Positions 41,525 to 52,209 are shown, counted from the first letter of the stretch. The stretch: 64,000 nt of DNA from Ramicandelaber brevisporus (GCA_025201865.1 MU602688.1:9409-73408); one strand, 5' to 3'. Notes: generated by a model from the letters alone, not told the origin. Program-made: numbers and translations.

Positions 41525-42265
41525 TTAAAGAGCACTGCTTGATGTTGTTGTATCAAAATGCCGCAAGTCAAATGACTCTATAAACTCTTGATCGTTAATC
41601 CTGATCTTATCGCCCGAGAACCGCTGGAACTCATCCAAAATGGCAGCCATTGACCACATTTGCAATCTTCTCAAGCACCCCACAACGCATCCAACTCGTC
41701 TCACTCCTTTGTTACAATGCACCAATACTGGATGCTGGTGCTGGTGCTGATACTGCTGTGTGCCTGTGGTTGATGCCGTTGGGTTTGTCAAAATTGCCAG
41801 CACTTCCGTAACTGTTGCAATGTCCATTTCTTCGAGTGGCAGATTGTTGTGATGCAGTCTGTAATGCTTGAATGTGATGCCGTTCTGCAACGCGAATTGA
41901 GTGTGTTGGTCAAGCGCACTTTGTTTGGGATCGTTTGCGAGATAGATGATGGTACGGATGCCGAGACCAAGCATGAATTGATGAGAGCGCTGATTGGGGA
42001 AACCGGAGCGATAGATGCCTGGAGCAACCATGGCAAAGTTGAGAGGTGGGACTACTACGCCTTGGAGAGGTCGCTGTATCCGCAGTCCATTGTGCTGCTG
42101 GTGCGCTTGGCTGTGCTGTTGCTGTTGCTGTTGAATGAGTGAAGGTGAGGCGATACTTGCTGAAGATGACCGACGCGGCGAGCGATCTACAACACCCAGC
42201 CTATTGCTGTTGCTGCCGCCGCTGATATTGCCGTTGTACGACGATACAGGTAGAGCTAGACTCAT
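41525..42265 (-). CDS. SIW14: SIW14/OCA-type atypical dual-specificity phosphatase
   Basis: 246 aa from an ATG. After a Ser/Gln-rich N-terminus of about 75 residues comes the family block 'PLNFAMVAPGIYRSGFPNQRSHQFMLGLGIRTIIYL'. The Cys-based active-site loop is 'HCNKGVRRVGCVVG', satisfying HCx5R. The group includes yeast Siw14, an inositol pyrophosphate 5-phosphatase, and its OCA paralogues. The exact P-loop here (HCNKGVRR) departs from the common HCNKGKHR at two positions, so substrate preference could differ. A Gln/His insertion precedes the active site. Confidence 0.88.
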   Translation of the reverse strand: MSLALPVSSYNGNISGGSNSNRLGVVDRSPRRSSSASIASPSLIQQQQQQHSQAHQQHNGLRIQRPLQGVVVPPLNFAMVAPGIYRSGFPNQRSHQFMLGLGIRTIIYLANDPKQSALDQHTQFALQNGITFKHYRLHHNNLPLEEMDIATVTEVLAILTNPTASTTGTQQYQHQHQHPVLVHCNKGVRRVGCVVGCLRRLQMWSMAAILDEFQRFSGDKIRINDQEFIESFDLRHFDTTTSSSAL

Positions 42266-42721
42266 CTCGCTGTTGATCTCGTGCTGCTGCCTGGTCTGTG
42301 TCAGATTCGTGCAGATGTGTGTATGTGCGTATGTGTGCTTGCGTGCACTGACTATCTTTTTTGTTTATGCTTATTCTTTTTGGGAGGTTTGTGCTCAACG
42401 CAAGTTAGTGTACACCTGCCAACGAGAGGCATCCATTCATTCTGGTGCAAAACAGGCTATTAAAAGGACAAAGGAACACATATGTAGTGCTCTCGTGCAA
42501 AAGGAAAATAACAACAACAGCAGCAGCAACAGCTGTGCCAGTGCTAAATGGAGAAGTATGCCTCTCGTCTCGTTGTGTACGCCGCCTCTTTCATATAAGA
42601 AGCAGGATCATTGCGTATCTCATTTCACCCTATCTGTCCGCCTTGCCTCCACTTTGCCATCGTCACATCCACATCTTCCTTGCAACATCCACAATAACAG
42701 CCCAGAGTGAAATACACACAA
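42266..42721. promoter_or_regulatory. Divergent upstream region, SIW14-like / Pro-rich secreted protein
   Basis: 456 bp with a GT-rich stretch (about 42310-42350), an AACAACAGCAGC run near 42510-42530 and CT-rich sequence toward the Pro-rich gene. No coding sequence is supported. Confidence 0.45.
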
Positions 42722-43639
42722 ATGCGTTCAAGACTTGCCATCGTATACGCTGCCGCCGTTGCTGTTGCTGCGTTGGCTGCACCCAAGTTTGCTGCTGCTG
42801 GTTACGAAAATGGCGGATACCAGCCATCACCACCTGCATCATATTCCTGTGATTGCGAATGCAACAGCAGCACAACGCCGATTCCATCAAGCACAGCTCC
42901 TCCATCATCACTGCCACCGCCACCACCACCGCCGCCGCCACCAACCACTCCTCCATCAAGTGTCTACACGATGCCATCTCCTCCAACCACTCCTCCAACT
43001 GTTCCTCCAACTACTCCACCGACTACACCGCCAACCACGCCGCCACAGTCTACTAGTTCAAACACCTATACTGCCCCAACAAGTAGCTCATATGGCGGCG
43101 GTGACACCGAGAACGGCAGTCAAGTTCCACCAACATATACACCCTCAAGCACTTACACATTGACATTGACTTCTACCGCAGTCACCACGACTACCACATA
43201 CACAAGCCAGACCAGTTCACCCAACCCAACTCCAATTCCATCCACCAGTCTGAGCTCTGGCAACTATGGAAGTCCAATTTCGTACGTGTTGCCAAGCTAT
43301 ACTCCAGTCCAACCACCCGCTTCCCCACCTCCGCAGTCGCCTCCGCCTCCTCCTCCTCCACAATCTCCTCCAGCTCCTCCTCCAGCTCCATCAAGCTCAA
43401 CTTCACAGTATCAGAACCCACCACCACCGCCGCCACCACCATCACCACCAGCATCAACACCCGCTTCTCTACCACCAGCATCCCCACCTGCTCCGTCTGG
43501 CTATGGAAACAAGTTCGTTCTTTCGCCAATCATCAACGGCGAAGACCATGTTGGAGATGCATCAAGTGCCGCAGTTTCTTCGCAAGTTAACTTCTCCATC
43601 CTTGGCATCACTGCGCTGGCCGCAATTGCCATGTTTTAA
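42722..43639 (+). CDS. Secreted Pro/Ser/Thr-rich protein with GPI-anchor-type C-terminus
   Basis: 305 aa from the ATG at 42722; the longer frame starts at GTG. Signal peptide of about 25 residues ('LAIVYAAAVAVAALA'), then a short Cys cluster ('SCDCECNSS'), then Pro-rich and Thr/Ser-rich runs (poly-Pro, PPTTPPTTPP and SPPPP types), probably heavily O-glycosylated. The C-terminus has a Ser/Ala region followed by a hydrophobic tail ('ILGITALAAIAMF'), as expected for GPI attachment. This points to a wall or surface structural protein. Composition prevents assignment to a family. Confidence 0.82.
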   Translation: MRSRLAIVYAAAVAVAALAAPKFAAAGYENGGYQPSPPASYSCDCECNSSTTPIPSSTAPPSSLPPPPPPPPPPTTPPSSVYTMPSPPTTPPTVPPTTPPTTPPTTPPQSTSSNTYTAPTSSSYGGGDTENGSQVPPTYTPSSTYTLTLTSTAVTTTTTYTSQTSSPNPTPIPSTSLSSGNYGSPISYVLPSYTPVQPPASPPPQSPPPPPPPQSPPAPPPAPSSSTSQYQNPPPPPPPPSPPASTPASLPPASPPAPSGYGNKFVLSPIINGEDHVGDASSAAVSSQVNFSILGITALAAIAMF

Positions 43640-44204
43640 ACAGAACGCCAACAACTCTCCATTTTTACGATGTTTTCGTTTTCAAGAAATCCTCCTCCAC
43701 CACAACAACAATATCTCTAAAGTCAGCTTGGAGTCGCTATCACAAGTTAGCTCACTGTGCTATGGTCTTGTACCCATCAAAAAATGCTGTCAGTTCGAAG
43801 TCAGTGTTGGTGTGTAAAAGTGAGATGCAATGATTGGGGCTGATAGTTGTCAGCCGCCTCATGCACACGTGTTAGAGTTGGATGCAACCTTCGCTCCTAC
43901 AAATTGAATGCGAACACCACAGCTGACTGTGTGTGCGTGTGTGTGTGTGTGTGTGTATGTGTGTGCTGAGTCCACATCCTTCCTCAGTCCGCTCCAAGAA
44001 TCAGCCGACCGAACTCGGTGCAACTCTATATCTTGTGCACAGCAAGAACCATCATTCGCTCAACTTTTGCGCTCGAAGTTTGTTCAGCCACATAACCACA
44101 TACACTTCCACCTATACATTCTCTATACACTTTTCATACACTTTTCATACACTTCCACCTATACAATTTCTATACACTTTTGACAACAGCTGTATTTCAC
44201 CTAT
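43640..44204. other. Intergenic region with GT microsatellite and TACACTTTTCA-type repeats
   Basis: 565 bp. A GT-rich microsatellite lies at about 43928-43965. From about 44114 to 44180 there are four or five imperfect copies of a CTATACACTTTTCA-like unit directly upstream of the small Cys-rich frame. The string 'TTTTGACAACAG' ending at 44189 could be a 3' splice site. No other coding sequence is seen. Confidence 0.5.
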
Positions 44205-44351
44205 ATGACCTATCAAACAGAGAGCTCTATTCCACACTCATCCTGCTATTACGAACTTCGATGCGGATGCACATTCCACTACCGAAATGGATGCCAGTGC
44301 AGTAACTATGGAGGATACAGATTCGAAGGCTGTCCAGACCACATCATTTAA
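44205..44351 (+). CDS. Small Cys-rich peptide ORF (48 aa), possibly the last exon of a spliced gene
   Basis: ATG at 44205, TAA at 44349-44351; 48 codons with six Cys at 14, 20, 22, 30, 32 and 43, spaced C-x5-C-x-C-x7-C-x-C-x10-C. It is also Tyr/Gly-rich ('CQCSNYGGYRFEGCPD'). The composition is that of a disulfide-stabilised domain and not of random sequence in this AT/CT-rich spacer. There is no signal peptide. An in-frame TGA lies 24 bp upstream, but a pyrimidine-rich 'TTTTGACAACAG' ending at 44189 could be an acceptor joining an upstream exon with a signal peptide. I could not find the donor exon. Function unknown. Confidence 0.45.
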   Translation: MTYQTESSIPHSSCYYELRCGCTFHYRNGCQCSNYGGYRFEGCPDHII

Positions 44352-44551
44352 CCATAGCGCTCCTCTCAATTAATTTGCATGTTCAATTCATTCTATATCA
44401 TGCTCCATTCACTTGCATTCATACGGGGGAGGGATCAATAGCTGTTGTGAAAGGTTTCTGACTTGGCTCTGGTTGCCGGTACTTCCAATGATTAGAATGA
44501 CAAACTGTTAAAAAGAAAAGAAATCTTGAGCTCATTTAATAAAATATCCAG

Positions 44552-45373
44552 TTATGACTTCTTGGATTGCTTTTCCTTGTTGATCGCCTTCTGTATACGC
44601 AGCTTCTGCTCAGCTGAATGAATCGCTTGGCCAAGAGTCAGCCTAGTCCACTGGTAAAGGTCACTGTCGTAATCAACAATCTTGGCTAACGTGATTTCAA
44701 TAGTATCCAGTGCGGCCATTGTGTTGGTGAATGGAGGATGCACATTAAGAGAACCGAAAGGTGCTGATAAGATCCACTTCTCAAGGAGCGTGTTTATTTC
44801 ACTGTGGTTGGTTTCATTGATCACTTTGAGATCCATGCGTATCAACTTCGCGGCCATTAAGAACGTTCTACTGCGATAACGGCTGCGATCTCCCATAACT
44901 TGATCACGCAAACATCTACGCGCCACTGCAGGATTATGTTCTTGATGTAAAAAGATCACTGCTTTCTCAAAGCTATTTGCACGGATGGTGTTCAGTTCTT
45001 CGATGATATTCGGAGCAAATGAACGCATGAGGTACATGTAAAATAATGATGGGTGAACACCAACCAGTGAAGCCTCATCCATGACAGCACAAACGTGATC
45101 ATCGAGAACCTGCGCAAACGCTCCCGAGAACGGTTCTATAGTCATCTGAGCCTTCTCCACATAGTTCAGCGCATCCATGCGCTGTTCAATTGATAGATCT
45201 GATCCAGCCGTACTCACATCGTATCCAATGTCGAATGCATATCCAAAGTATGGATGTGACAGTGGATGGAAGCGGGCCAAATATTGTTCACGAGTCATTC
45301 CAGCCAGCTGGGTGGTGGCAATCAGCCCAGCCATTCCTGGGACACGACTGCTATCGTCTTGGTCGAGGATCAT
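44552..45373 (-). CDS. Uncharacterised 273-aa protein
   Basis: ATG at 45373. A soluble, balanced composition without low-complexity tracts, unusual for this window, predicting an ordered and mostly helical protein. There is no signal peptide, membrane segment or metal motif. The C-terminus is basic ('INKEKQSKKS'). Directly before the ATG the minus strand reads 'CTTTTTCAG', a possible 3' splice site, so a short 5' exon may exist. I do not recognise the family. Confidence 0.7.
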   Translation of the reverse strand: MILDQDDSSRVPGMAGLIATTQLAGMTREQYLARFHPLSHPYFGYAFDIGYDVSTAGSDLSIEQRMDALNYVEKAQMTIEPFSGAFAQVLDDHVCAVMDEASLVGVHPSLFYMYLMRSFAPNIIEELNTIRANSFEKAVIFLHQEHNPAVARRCLRDQVMGDRSRYRSRTFLMAAKLIRMDLKVINETNHSEINTLLEKWILSAPFGSLNVHPPFTNTMAALDTIEITLAKIVDYDSDLYQWTRLTLGQAIHSAEQKLRIQKAINKEKQSKKS

Positions 45374-46425
45374 GTCTGAAAAAGCTCACAAAGAGAAAGA
45401 GATATAAGATATGAGAAGCGGTTGTATACTCTGAAACGAAGGCGAACGCGAGATGAGAGGTGAGCAAAAGTGTGTAGCAAGTTTGGAGCTTGCGATGAGC
45501 ACAAAGAATAGAGGAAGGACACTCAAGTAGCTCAGAGATTCTCTGAACAAGCCTCCTTTCTGGACATACCTCAGAACTGAGATGACAGAGAAAACAACAA
45601 CAGCAACAGTTAGGGTTGTGTATAAAAAACGCAACCCTGAAAGAGAAAGAGAGAGAGATGTGAACAAATTTGTGAATGGCATTCATGGTGATGAATGAAC
45701 ACGCAAACGGCAACCGCTGTGCCACAACTAGAGATTTATTACACCTTTCCGACCATCGCATAAAACTGTCCTGAGTTCAGAATGGAATAACAAAGGTGAT
45801 ACAATCTGACCAATGCTAGTAGCACTCTCAATTGAGAATCACAATGACTTATTACTTGATGGATCGGATCAATGGTTTTTATAATCGATATCTTCTTGGT
45901 TTCTTTTCACGGGATGCTGTTGATGTTGTTGTGTCTCAATTTCCAATGCACCCTAACTTTTTTTTTGTATTTTGGGGAGGAGGAACACCAACGGAAGCCA
46001 CGCCCCCAGATTTCGATTGGGCGGATTTGCCCATTTGAAAATAACGACATCCTCTTTCTTCCGCGCTAGAAAGAAGACGCTGAAATAGAACCCGGGATGA
46101 GGAATTATTTTTTCGCAGCAGTTGCACGAGGCAGCGTGGCCCTTTTATCCCCACGACTCACACACTTACTCACACTTACTCACACTCACACTCACACCCT
46201 TTCTCTTACTCACTTACCCACTTCACCCCCTTTCTCGCACCTTGCTTTTACTTCTCACGCAATAACTCTCCTTCAACACTGCTTCCACTGTTTCAACAGC
46301 TTTCAAAAACCACTAGCGTCACCATCTCCTGCTACACTCTCCCCGATAGCAAATAACAACAACAACAAACAGCGACAAACAGCAGCAAACAACAAACACA
46401 CATATACAGAAACAGAAACACCGAA
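45374..46425. promoter_or_regulatory. 1.05-kb divergent upstream region
   Basis: Between the 273-aa gene and the small membrane protein gene. Minus-strand sequence near 45400-45680 holds several pyrimidine-rich tracts ending in CAG. A CACACTTACT-type repeat lies at about 46158-46198, and a CAA/ACA-rich leader (46345-46425) precedes the next ATG. The minus-strand frames here are Cys/Phe/Leu-rich products of CT tracts and I do not call them genes. Confidence 0.45.
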
Positions 46426-46728
46426 ATGTCAGTTCAGCAGATCTTGTTTACACCTCAGAGCCTCGTGTTCCTGCCTGTGGCGATGCTGATGCCAATGTTT
46501 ACACTTTTGGCTGTTGACTTGATGGTGTTTGTGTGCGCTCAGATCTACGCTGCCAACAAGCGCGTTCAAGCCATGGTTGCATTCAAGATGGCCTCCAGCA
46601 GCGGCGCCTCCGTTTTGAGCAACAACCAGAAAGTATCCACAATTGCTGCATCAGCACATCAACAGCAACAGCAGCAACAGCAGCAACAACAACCTGCAGT
46701 GACAGTGGCAACAGGATCATCGAGATAG
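46426..46728 (+). CDS. Small single-span membrane protein with polyQ tail
   Basis: 100 aa from an ATG in A-rich context; stop TAG, the only one seen in the window. Residues about 12-40 are hydrophobic ('LVFLPVAMLMPMFTLLAVDLM') and long enough for one or two membrane spans. 'NKRVQAMVAFKM' is basic, then a Ser-rich segment and an 11-residue Gln tract. No family recognised. It converges on ERT1 with 327 bp between frames, a stretch in which nothing else is seen. Confidence 0.65.
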   Translation: MSVQQILFTPQSLVFLPVAMLMPMFTLLAVDLMVFVCAQIYAANKRVQAMVAFKMASSSGASVLSNNQKVSTIAASAHQQQQQQQQQQQPAVTVATGSSR

Positions 46729-47055
46729 ACTATACGGCAAGCTGTTGACTAGCTTCCCTCCTTCCTTTCAACACTCAACTATTCTTTGCCTGTATCTCTC
46801 GTTCGACATATCTGTCCTTGCCCACCTCCTCCATCGTTGTCCTCCGCGTAGCCTCACTTCCACAATTCACATCAAATGAAACACATTACTCTACTTTTTT
46901 GCGCTTCCATTTCGTCTTCTTTTCTTCCCTCAGTTTCTCATTTACTTTCTTGAACAATTTCTTTTAACAAAAACATAAGAACAACAATATAGAAAGGAAA
47001 AGTATATGAAAGGCTATATGATATAATTAGGAGGGGAAAGAGATAAGAAAAAAAG

Positions 47056-49724
47056 TTACCTTAAAATGGGTAAGAAGTTACCAATGACAGCTAATGGAAT
47101 GTCAAACAAGTCTCTTCTGATTGTGAAACAAAATGCACATCTAACCTCAGCGCCACTTTTAGCGATCAATGTGCACTGCGACATAACTGACTGTTCAGAT
47201 CCATCAAATGCATGGCCTGCAAATAGCTCCCAATATTCCACCGCTGACTGTTTATCCATCAGCTCAAAGATGTACTTCTTTTCGTTCAACAAGTACTCGC
47301 GAGACCATCCAGTCAGAAGAGTAAATTCCTTACCAACAAGAGCCATCTCACCAGTGCGACGCCAAATCACAGTGGGTGTTCCAGACAGAGAGACCAACTG
47401 TTCAAATTCCATCAAGGTTCGCTGGAAACACTTTTCAGTGAAAACCAAGTCGTCATGCGTCAGGTTCTTTACAAGAGCAATAAAAGAGGGACGGATCTGA
47501 GCCAAGGCACGGGCTATCCTTAGCTTATCATCACCAACCATATTGCGCTCAACCCATTTGATGAGATAATGGAATCCAGTCACGTGATTGTGCGGTTCAC
47601 TAATCTTGGTGTAAATGTCAAATGCAGTCTTGTATGGCGACAATGTAAGTGATCGGTGGGATGAACGATGTCCTCCTCCGCTGTTATTGATAGATGATCG
47701 ATTGTGACTACCACGAACAGATTGCTGGTGTTGCTGAGAATGAGGCTGAGCAATTAGTCTACCTGAAGCCAGTGCATCCATTACAGAGTTTGATCTGACT
47801 GATGATGAGTTTGCAGCTGGAGGTCTGCCAGGAAACATTGGAGAATGACTGTCTGATCTGTTGGACTCTGTTGAGTGCAACGATGCTGCTGCTGCCGCTG
47901 CCGCCAATAGTTGAGTATCAGCTTGATTATTAGTGCTAGTTAGACTGAGTAAAGATGACGCGGGCTGGATACTATTTTCAGCCAAGCCAATCGAAGGCAG
48001 GAACGAGGATGGATCAGGTGCACTTGATGATGTCAATGCTGGGTTCATGTATGCACCAGCTGCTGCCAATGCTGCCAGATTGGCTGAGTTGGAGCGAGCT
48101 GCTGCAACTGCGGCTGCTGCAACAACTGAAGCTGCCGTGGTTGCGGATGTAACTGGCTGATTGCTGTGCTGATTAATCAGAGGGTTGAATGCACCAGCGT
48201 TTGCCAGCATTGTCGTTAAAAACTCGTATTCCTGGTTTGCAGTCACTGATCCAAATATTACATCATCTGTAGTTGGTGAGACACCCTCCCCGGACAATGC
48301 AGCCACGGCTGAACTGACTGCTGCATTTGTTGTTGCTGTTGTTGGATTCATTGCTGCTGCTGTTGATGCTGATGTTGCTGCTGTGGCTGAGTTGTTTACT
48401 CCATTAACCATTGTTGATGTGCCGAATGTTGCGCCTAACGGTGATGCAGGTAATAGCGAATGGCCAAATGCGTTTCCAGGTGAAAATTGGTTATTGCTAC
48501 TGGATGAAACTGTATTGGGCGATAATGCTTGCTGACCAATGTCAAATTCTGGGAGCAAAGCTGATGGATCGTTGATACCTGGTAATAATGAACTACTCAA
48601 CTGCTGTTGCTCCTGCTGTGGTTGTTTGGTATTCGCTGTACTCCGTGGAGGCTCAACTTCGTCGTCGTCCAGCAGATATTTGGCTCGTCTTCTTTGGCCG
48701 TCCTGACACAGATGAGCTCGGTCGTTCTTGATGCAACGTTGGCAAGGTCGCGCTGTTAGTTACAGTAAGGATCAATAACAATAACAATAGTAACAACAAT
48801 AGCAATAGTAGCAATAACAATAGCACAGAAAGAGAGCATCTCTGTCAGTATAAACAAGCGGCAAATCTCGGACAGCCAAACGCTTGAAAACAAAAACAAA
48901 AAACACAACAACAGCAACAACAACGGTGGACAGCGTAATCGAGAGCAGCCACACAGGAGTAAATACATATCTCTCCAGGCAACAAATCAATCGATGAGTC
49001 TGTAGATAATCCCGATCACGTCCATTTTATCCATTTTATCCATTTTATCCACACAGAGCACAAGGTATGCATATATACACTGCCAAAGCATGTATTTGTG
49101 TTCATTCTGTCTCTGTTGCTTTCGCAGATAAATAAACTTACAATCATCACAGGTAACGTGAGCTCGTTGGCAATGCAAACAAGCTCGAGCTGCTTTTCTC
49201 TTTCTCTCCTTCTTTGGCACGTCACTGTCTCCATTCTCTAATGATGTTGACTTCTCCTCACTACTCTGATGCTGGTGTTGATGCTGATGCTGGTGTTGGT
49301 GCTGGTGCTGGTGCTGGTGCTGGTGTTCTTGTTTGACTGGCTTCCGTCCACTGCCACTGCCGCTCTTACCACCCGCACGTCCACCACGGCCACTATTCCT
49401 CTGCATTGATGGTGTCGATGTTTGTGCTGATGATAGTAGCTCGTCCTTGACAGCTGAGCCAGCCAAAAATGCTTCAATATCTGCAGGCTGGGTTGTTGCA
49501 GCAACTGCAGCAATAGCAGCGGTGGCAGCACTACTAATGACAGATGAGTTCTGATTTGTAACGGCCGAATACAATCCTGCGAGCAATGCCTCGTCTGTAT
49601 CCATCAGATTTCCCATGCCATCGACTGCGTTGTTGCCGTTACTGTTGCCAGTCAGCATAATACTGTCACCGTCTGCAGCTGTTGCGTTGGCGACACTTGA
49701 TCCAAAGTTGAACGCAGTCTGCAT
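47056..49724 (-). CDS. ERT1: Zn2Cys6-PAS regulator of gluconeogenesis, ERT1/AcuK type (two exons)
   Basis: Spliced: exon 1 is 49724-49142, exon 2 is 48752-47056, joined 759 aa (first ATG at 49724; upstream TTG discounted). The junction restores a Zn2Cys6 cluster with Cys at 182, 185, 192, 198, 201 and 210 (C-x2-C-x6-C-x5-C-x2-C-x8-C). It reads 'ACLHCQRAHVTCDD' then 'SRPCQRCIKNDRAHLC', followed by 'RRRAKYLLDDDE', matching the ERT1/AcuK group. The C-terminal 200 residues are the family's helical region ('YKTAFDIYTKISEPHNHVTGFHYL') and PAS domain ('GTPTVIWRRTGEMALVGKEFTLLTGWSREYL' region, ending 'VIGNFLPILR'). These factors activate gluconeogenic genes such as PCK1 and FBP1 on non-fermentable carbon. 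The N-terminus carries a 10-unit His-Gln repeat; the middle is Ala/Ser/Asn-rich. Confidence 0.93.
48753..49141 (-). other. Spliceosomal intron of ERT1 (389 bp)
   Basis: On the coding strand the donor is GTAAGT (49141-49136) and the acceptor region is 'TACTGTAACTAACAG', ending at 48753. It carries an ACTAAC branch-like motif almost touching the AG. Phase 1: exon 1 ends in T, exon 2 begins CG, giving Ser195. The interior is rich in ATTG/TTGTTA repeats. Without splicing both exons run into stops. Confidence 0.9.
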
Positions 49725-51321
49725 CACTATAGACAAGTCAAGTCGCTCTCGTTGTCTGCTGTCTGCTATTGCGGTCTGCTATCGGCTGTCGGCTGTCGGC
49801 TGTCGGCTGAAGTTGTCGGCTGAAGTTGTCGGTTGTTTGGTCAGCTGGTCAGATGATGATGATGAATACAAAGCAAGGACAAAAAAAAGAGTCGTGAGAA
49901 CGATTTTGAGTCAGCAATCAGAGAAAGCAAGAGCGAAACGGAGTAACGCAGGCTGCAGTGTGTTTCTGTGTGTTTCTGCGTTTCTGTGTTGCTGCGCTGT
50001 GTTGCTGCGCTGTGAGTATTCACGTCTTCTTGACGGCTGCTCGTTGGCTTCGACTCTGGCTCGTCACCGAGATTTGCTGTGGTTGGTCACTGACACTGAA
50101 AATTGGATAACACTGGGTGGACAGCTCTGCAACTGGCCACAACAAAAACAAAAAAGAAGGCGACGAAGAGGAAGAAAACTGGAGGCCAGTATCGCGGACA
50201 AGAGCGTATGTCCAAAGAGTGCACGCTATCAGGTAGAGTTTTGAGTGATAAAGGTACACGCAGCAGAGGACGAAGTTGCTGTTACTGTTACTGTTTTCTT
50301 TCTTTCTTTTTCTTTCTTCTTTCTTTTCTTTTCCGTTGTCGATTGATAAAGGATGTTGATTGATAAGAGTTTACGTGCTGTGTTTTATTGTGACAAGAAT
50401 GTAGAGGAGAAAAGGGGGCACAAGCAGACAAACACGCTACAGGGAGAAGAACAAGAATAAGAAGAATAAGAAGAAAAGTTGATATGATACAATGAAGAAG
50501 GTGTCGGTCCGATGCGGTTGCCAGAAGGGAACAGCCTCATTCAAGGACAGTCATATTCGGCGCGCGAGTGTGCGGTGAATGTCTGCAATTGGTGTGCGAA
50601 TCACATGCACGGGCGTAGCAAACAAGCAGAGGACGGAACGCATTCTTATTATTGACCTCGAAAACTGATTCCACGTGATCGGAACGGTGTTCCGCCAATC
50701 ACGCGCAAACACAGCCACTTTGAAAAACTCGCGTTGTTTTTAAAAAACACACTCCATCGACTAACGCACACATCAGCATTGCATTGCATCGAACCACTCG
50801 GCGAGTCCAAGAATAGCGTCAACGCAAGAGAAAAGGCATGCTTGTTAAAATGTAAAGCAAACACGTGCCACGCATCACAGCGTGCTCTCAGATGAAGTCA
50901 CATCCGAGCCGCGTCACAGAACACCAACTCCCAGTACTCTGCCCATGAGCATTGACGTCCCCTGGTGGGATTGGGAGCTTGTCTTTATTTATAAAAAAAA
51001 CTAACACAGGCATTCACTGATTGGATTACTAATATTACTATGAACATGACAAACACCATGTGTATATACTCATTACAGAGCGCGAGTGCCAAGAAGTAGT
51101 ACACGGATGCCAAGACATTGTACATTGTATTTTAAGAGCAGTCGGGGGATGCATTCTCGTGTCTGAGTCTCGGTTATGCATGTCAGAATATACCCGAGGA
51201 AACATCCTCCAAATCTCCGCTCAGCATATAAAGAGAGCATGGCGGGGGAGGGGAGGGAGGATTTGACAATTCTCATGAAGTTTCTGTGAATATAGTAACT
51301 GCGCATTACACACTCCGACAC
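49725..51321. promoter_or_regulatory. 1.6-kb divergent upstream region, ERT1 / type I membrane protein
   Basis: No gene is supported. The ERT1-proximal part has a GGCTGTC/GAAGTTGTC minisatellite (49782-49833), then purine-rich sequence, a CTTT-rich run near 50300-50335 and AAGAAT repeats near 50450-50475. The long spacer fits a regulated transcription-factor promoter. Confidence 0.5.
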
Positions 51322-52209
51322 ATGCTCAATCTATTTTTCTCTGTCCTTTTATCTACTTTGTTACTACTCCAGTTGGCTTTAGCACAGGTCCACTGTTCAT
51401 ATGAATTCGGCGCAACTCTTTCATTTACGGCCAATTATAGAGACATATTTAATGTCAGCTCAATCAATCAGCGAATGGGCATTGCCAGTGCACCTTGGGT
51501 AAAAGGCTTCCGTATGGATGTGATCCCATTCAGTCGGCACAGCAGACCACCAAACGATTATGGCCATCTCAATGCCTACTTGCTGCCAATCGATGCATAC
51601 CATCCACGAACCAAGAGTGTCATCCAGCTCATCAACTCAGAGTACAGCCATGTCTTCATGTACCATGTTCCAGGCGCAGAGCCACCACAAATCGACCCAC
51701 AGTTTGACATCTATGAGTACACGCCACAGGATTTACCAACACTGCCCATGACGCAATTTGGCGGAAAGTCACCTTTTACTTCAGCTCCATACAACTGTCC
51801 TGGTTTGGATCCAGCCGATGAAGCTTCTCTTTTACTCTTCAAATATGGGTTCATACCACACGAAGCTCAAAAGACACAAAGATGGGTTTACAACATTGTC
51901 ATCGACGCTGCAGCTGGCAACAGAATCCAAGAAATTATGAACAATGCACATCGGGTAGAGGCAAAGCTAGAATACGATAGAAATTTACCGAATATAACAT
52001 TGGAATGGGATGTCGATCTGACGTGGCCGGACGGCTGGTATGCACGGACCGAGGCCATGTTGTTTAACCAGGTAATCACGATAGCTATAGTTGGTGGCGT
52101 TGTGTTATTACTGTTTATATGTCTTTGTGGATTCTGTTGCGGGAGAGGATACAAAAGGCGAAGAGTGGAGCGCCAAATTAAAGTAATAAACCAGATGCGT
52201 ACTCCATAA
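51322..52209 (+). CDS. Uncharacterised type I single-pass membrane protein
   Basis: 295 aa from the ATG at 51322; the longer frame starts at GTG. Signal peptide ('FFSVLLSTLLLLQLALAQ'), an ectodomain of about 225 residues with two or three Cys and N-glycosylation sequons (NVSS, NITL), one membrane helix (about 251-272, 'VITIAIVGGVVLLLFICLC'), a CxFCC palmitoylation-type cluster and a basic cytoplasmic tail ('GYKRRRVERQIKVINQM'). The layout is that of a surface or secretory-pathway receptor. I do not recognise the ectodomain. Confidence 0.75.
   Translation: MLNLFFSVLLSTLLLLQLALAQVHCSYEFGATLSFTANYRDIFNVSSINQRMGIASAPWVKGFRMDVIPFSRHSRPPNDYGHLNAYLLPIDAYHPRTKSVIQLINSEYSHVFMYHVPGAEPPQIDPQFDIYEYTPQDLPTLPMTQFGGKSPFTSAPYNCPGLDPADEASLLLFKYGFIPHEAQKTQRWVYNIVIDAAAGNRIQEIMNNAHRVEAKLEYDRNLPNITLEWDVDLTWPDGWYARTEAMLFNQVITIAIVGGVVLLLFICLCGFCCGRGYKRRRVERQIKVINQMRTP

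Noticed and set aside
45386-45761. Minus-strand frames of 98-136 codons upstream of the 273-aa gene
   Set aside because: Products of CT-rich sequence (Cys/Phe/Leu/Ser runs) with no start context or domain; could be leader, possibly with an intron, but not a separate gene.
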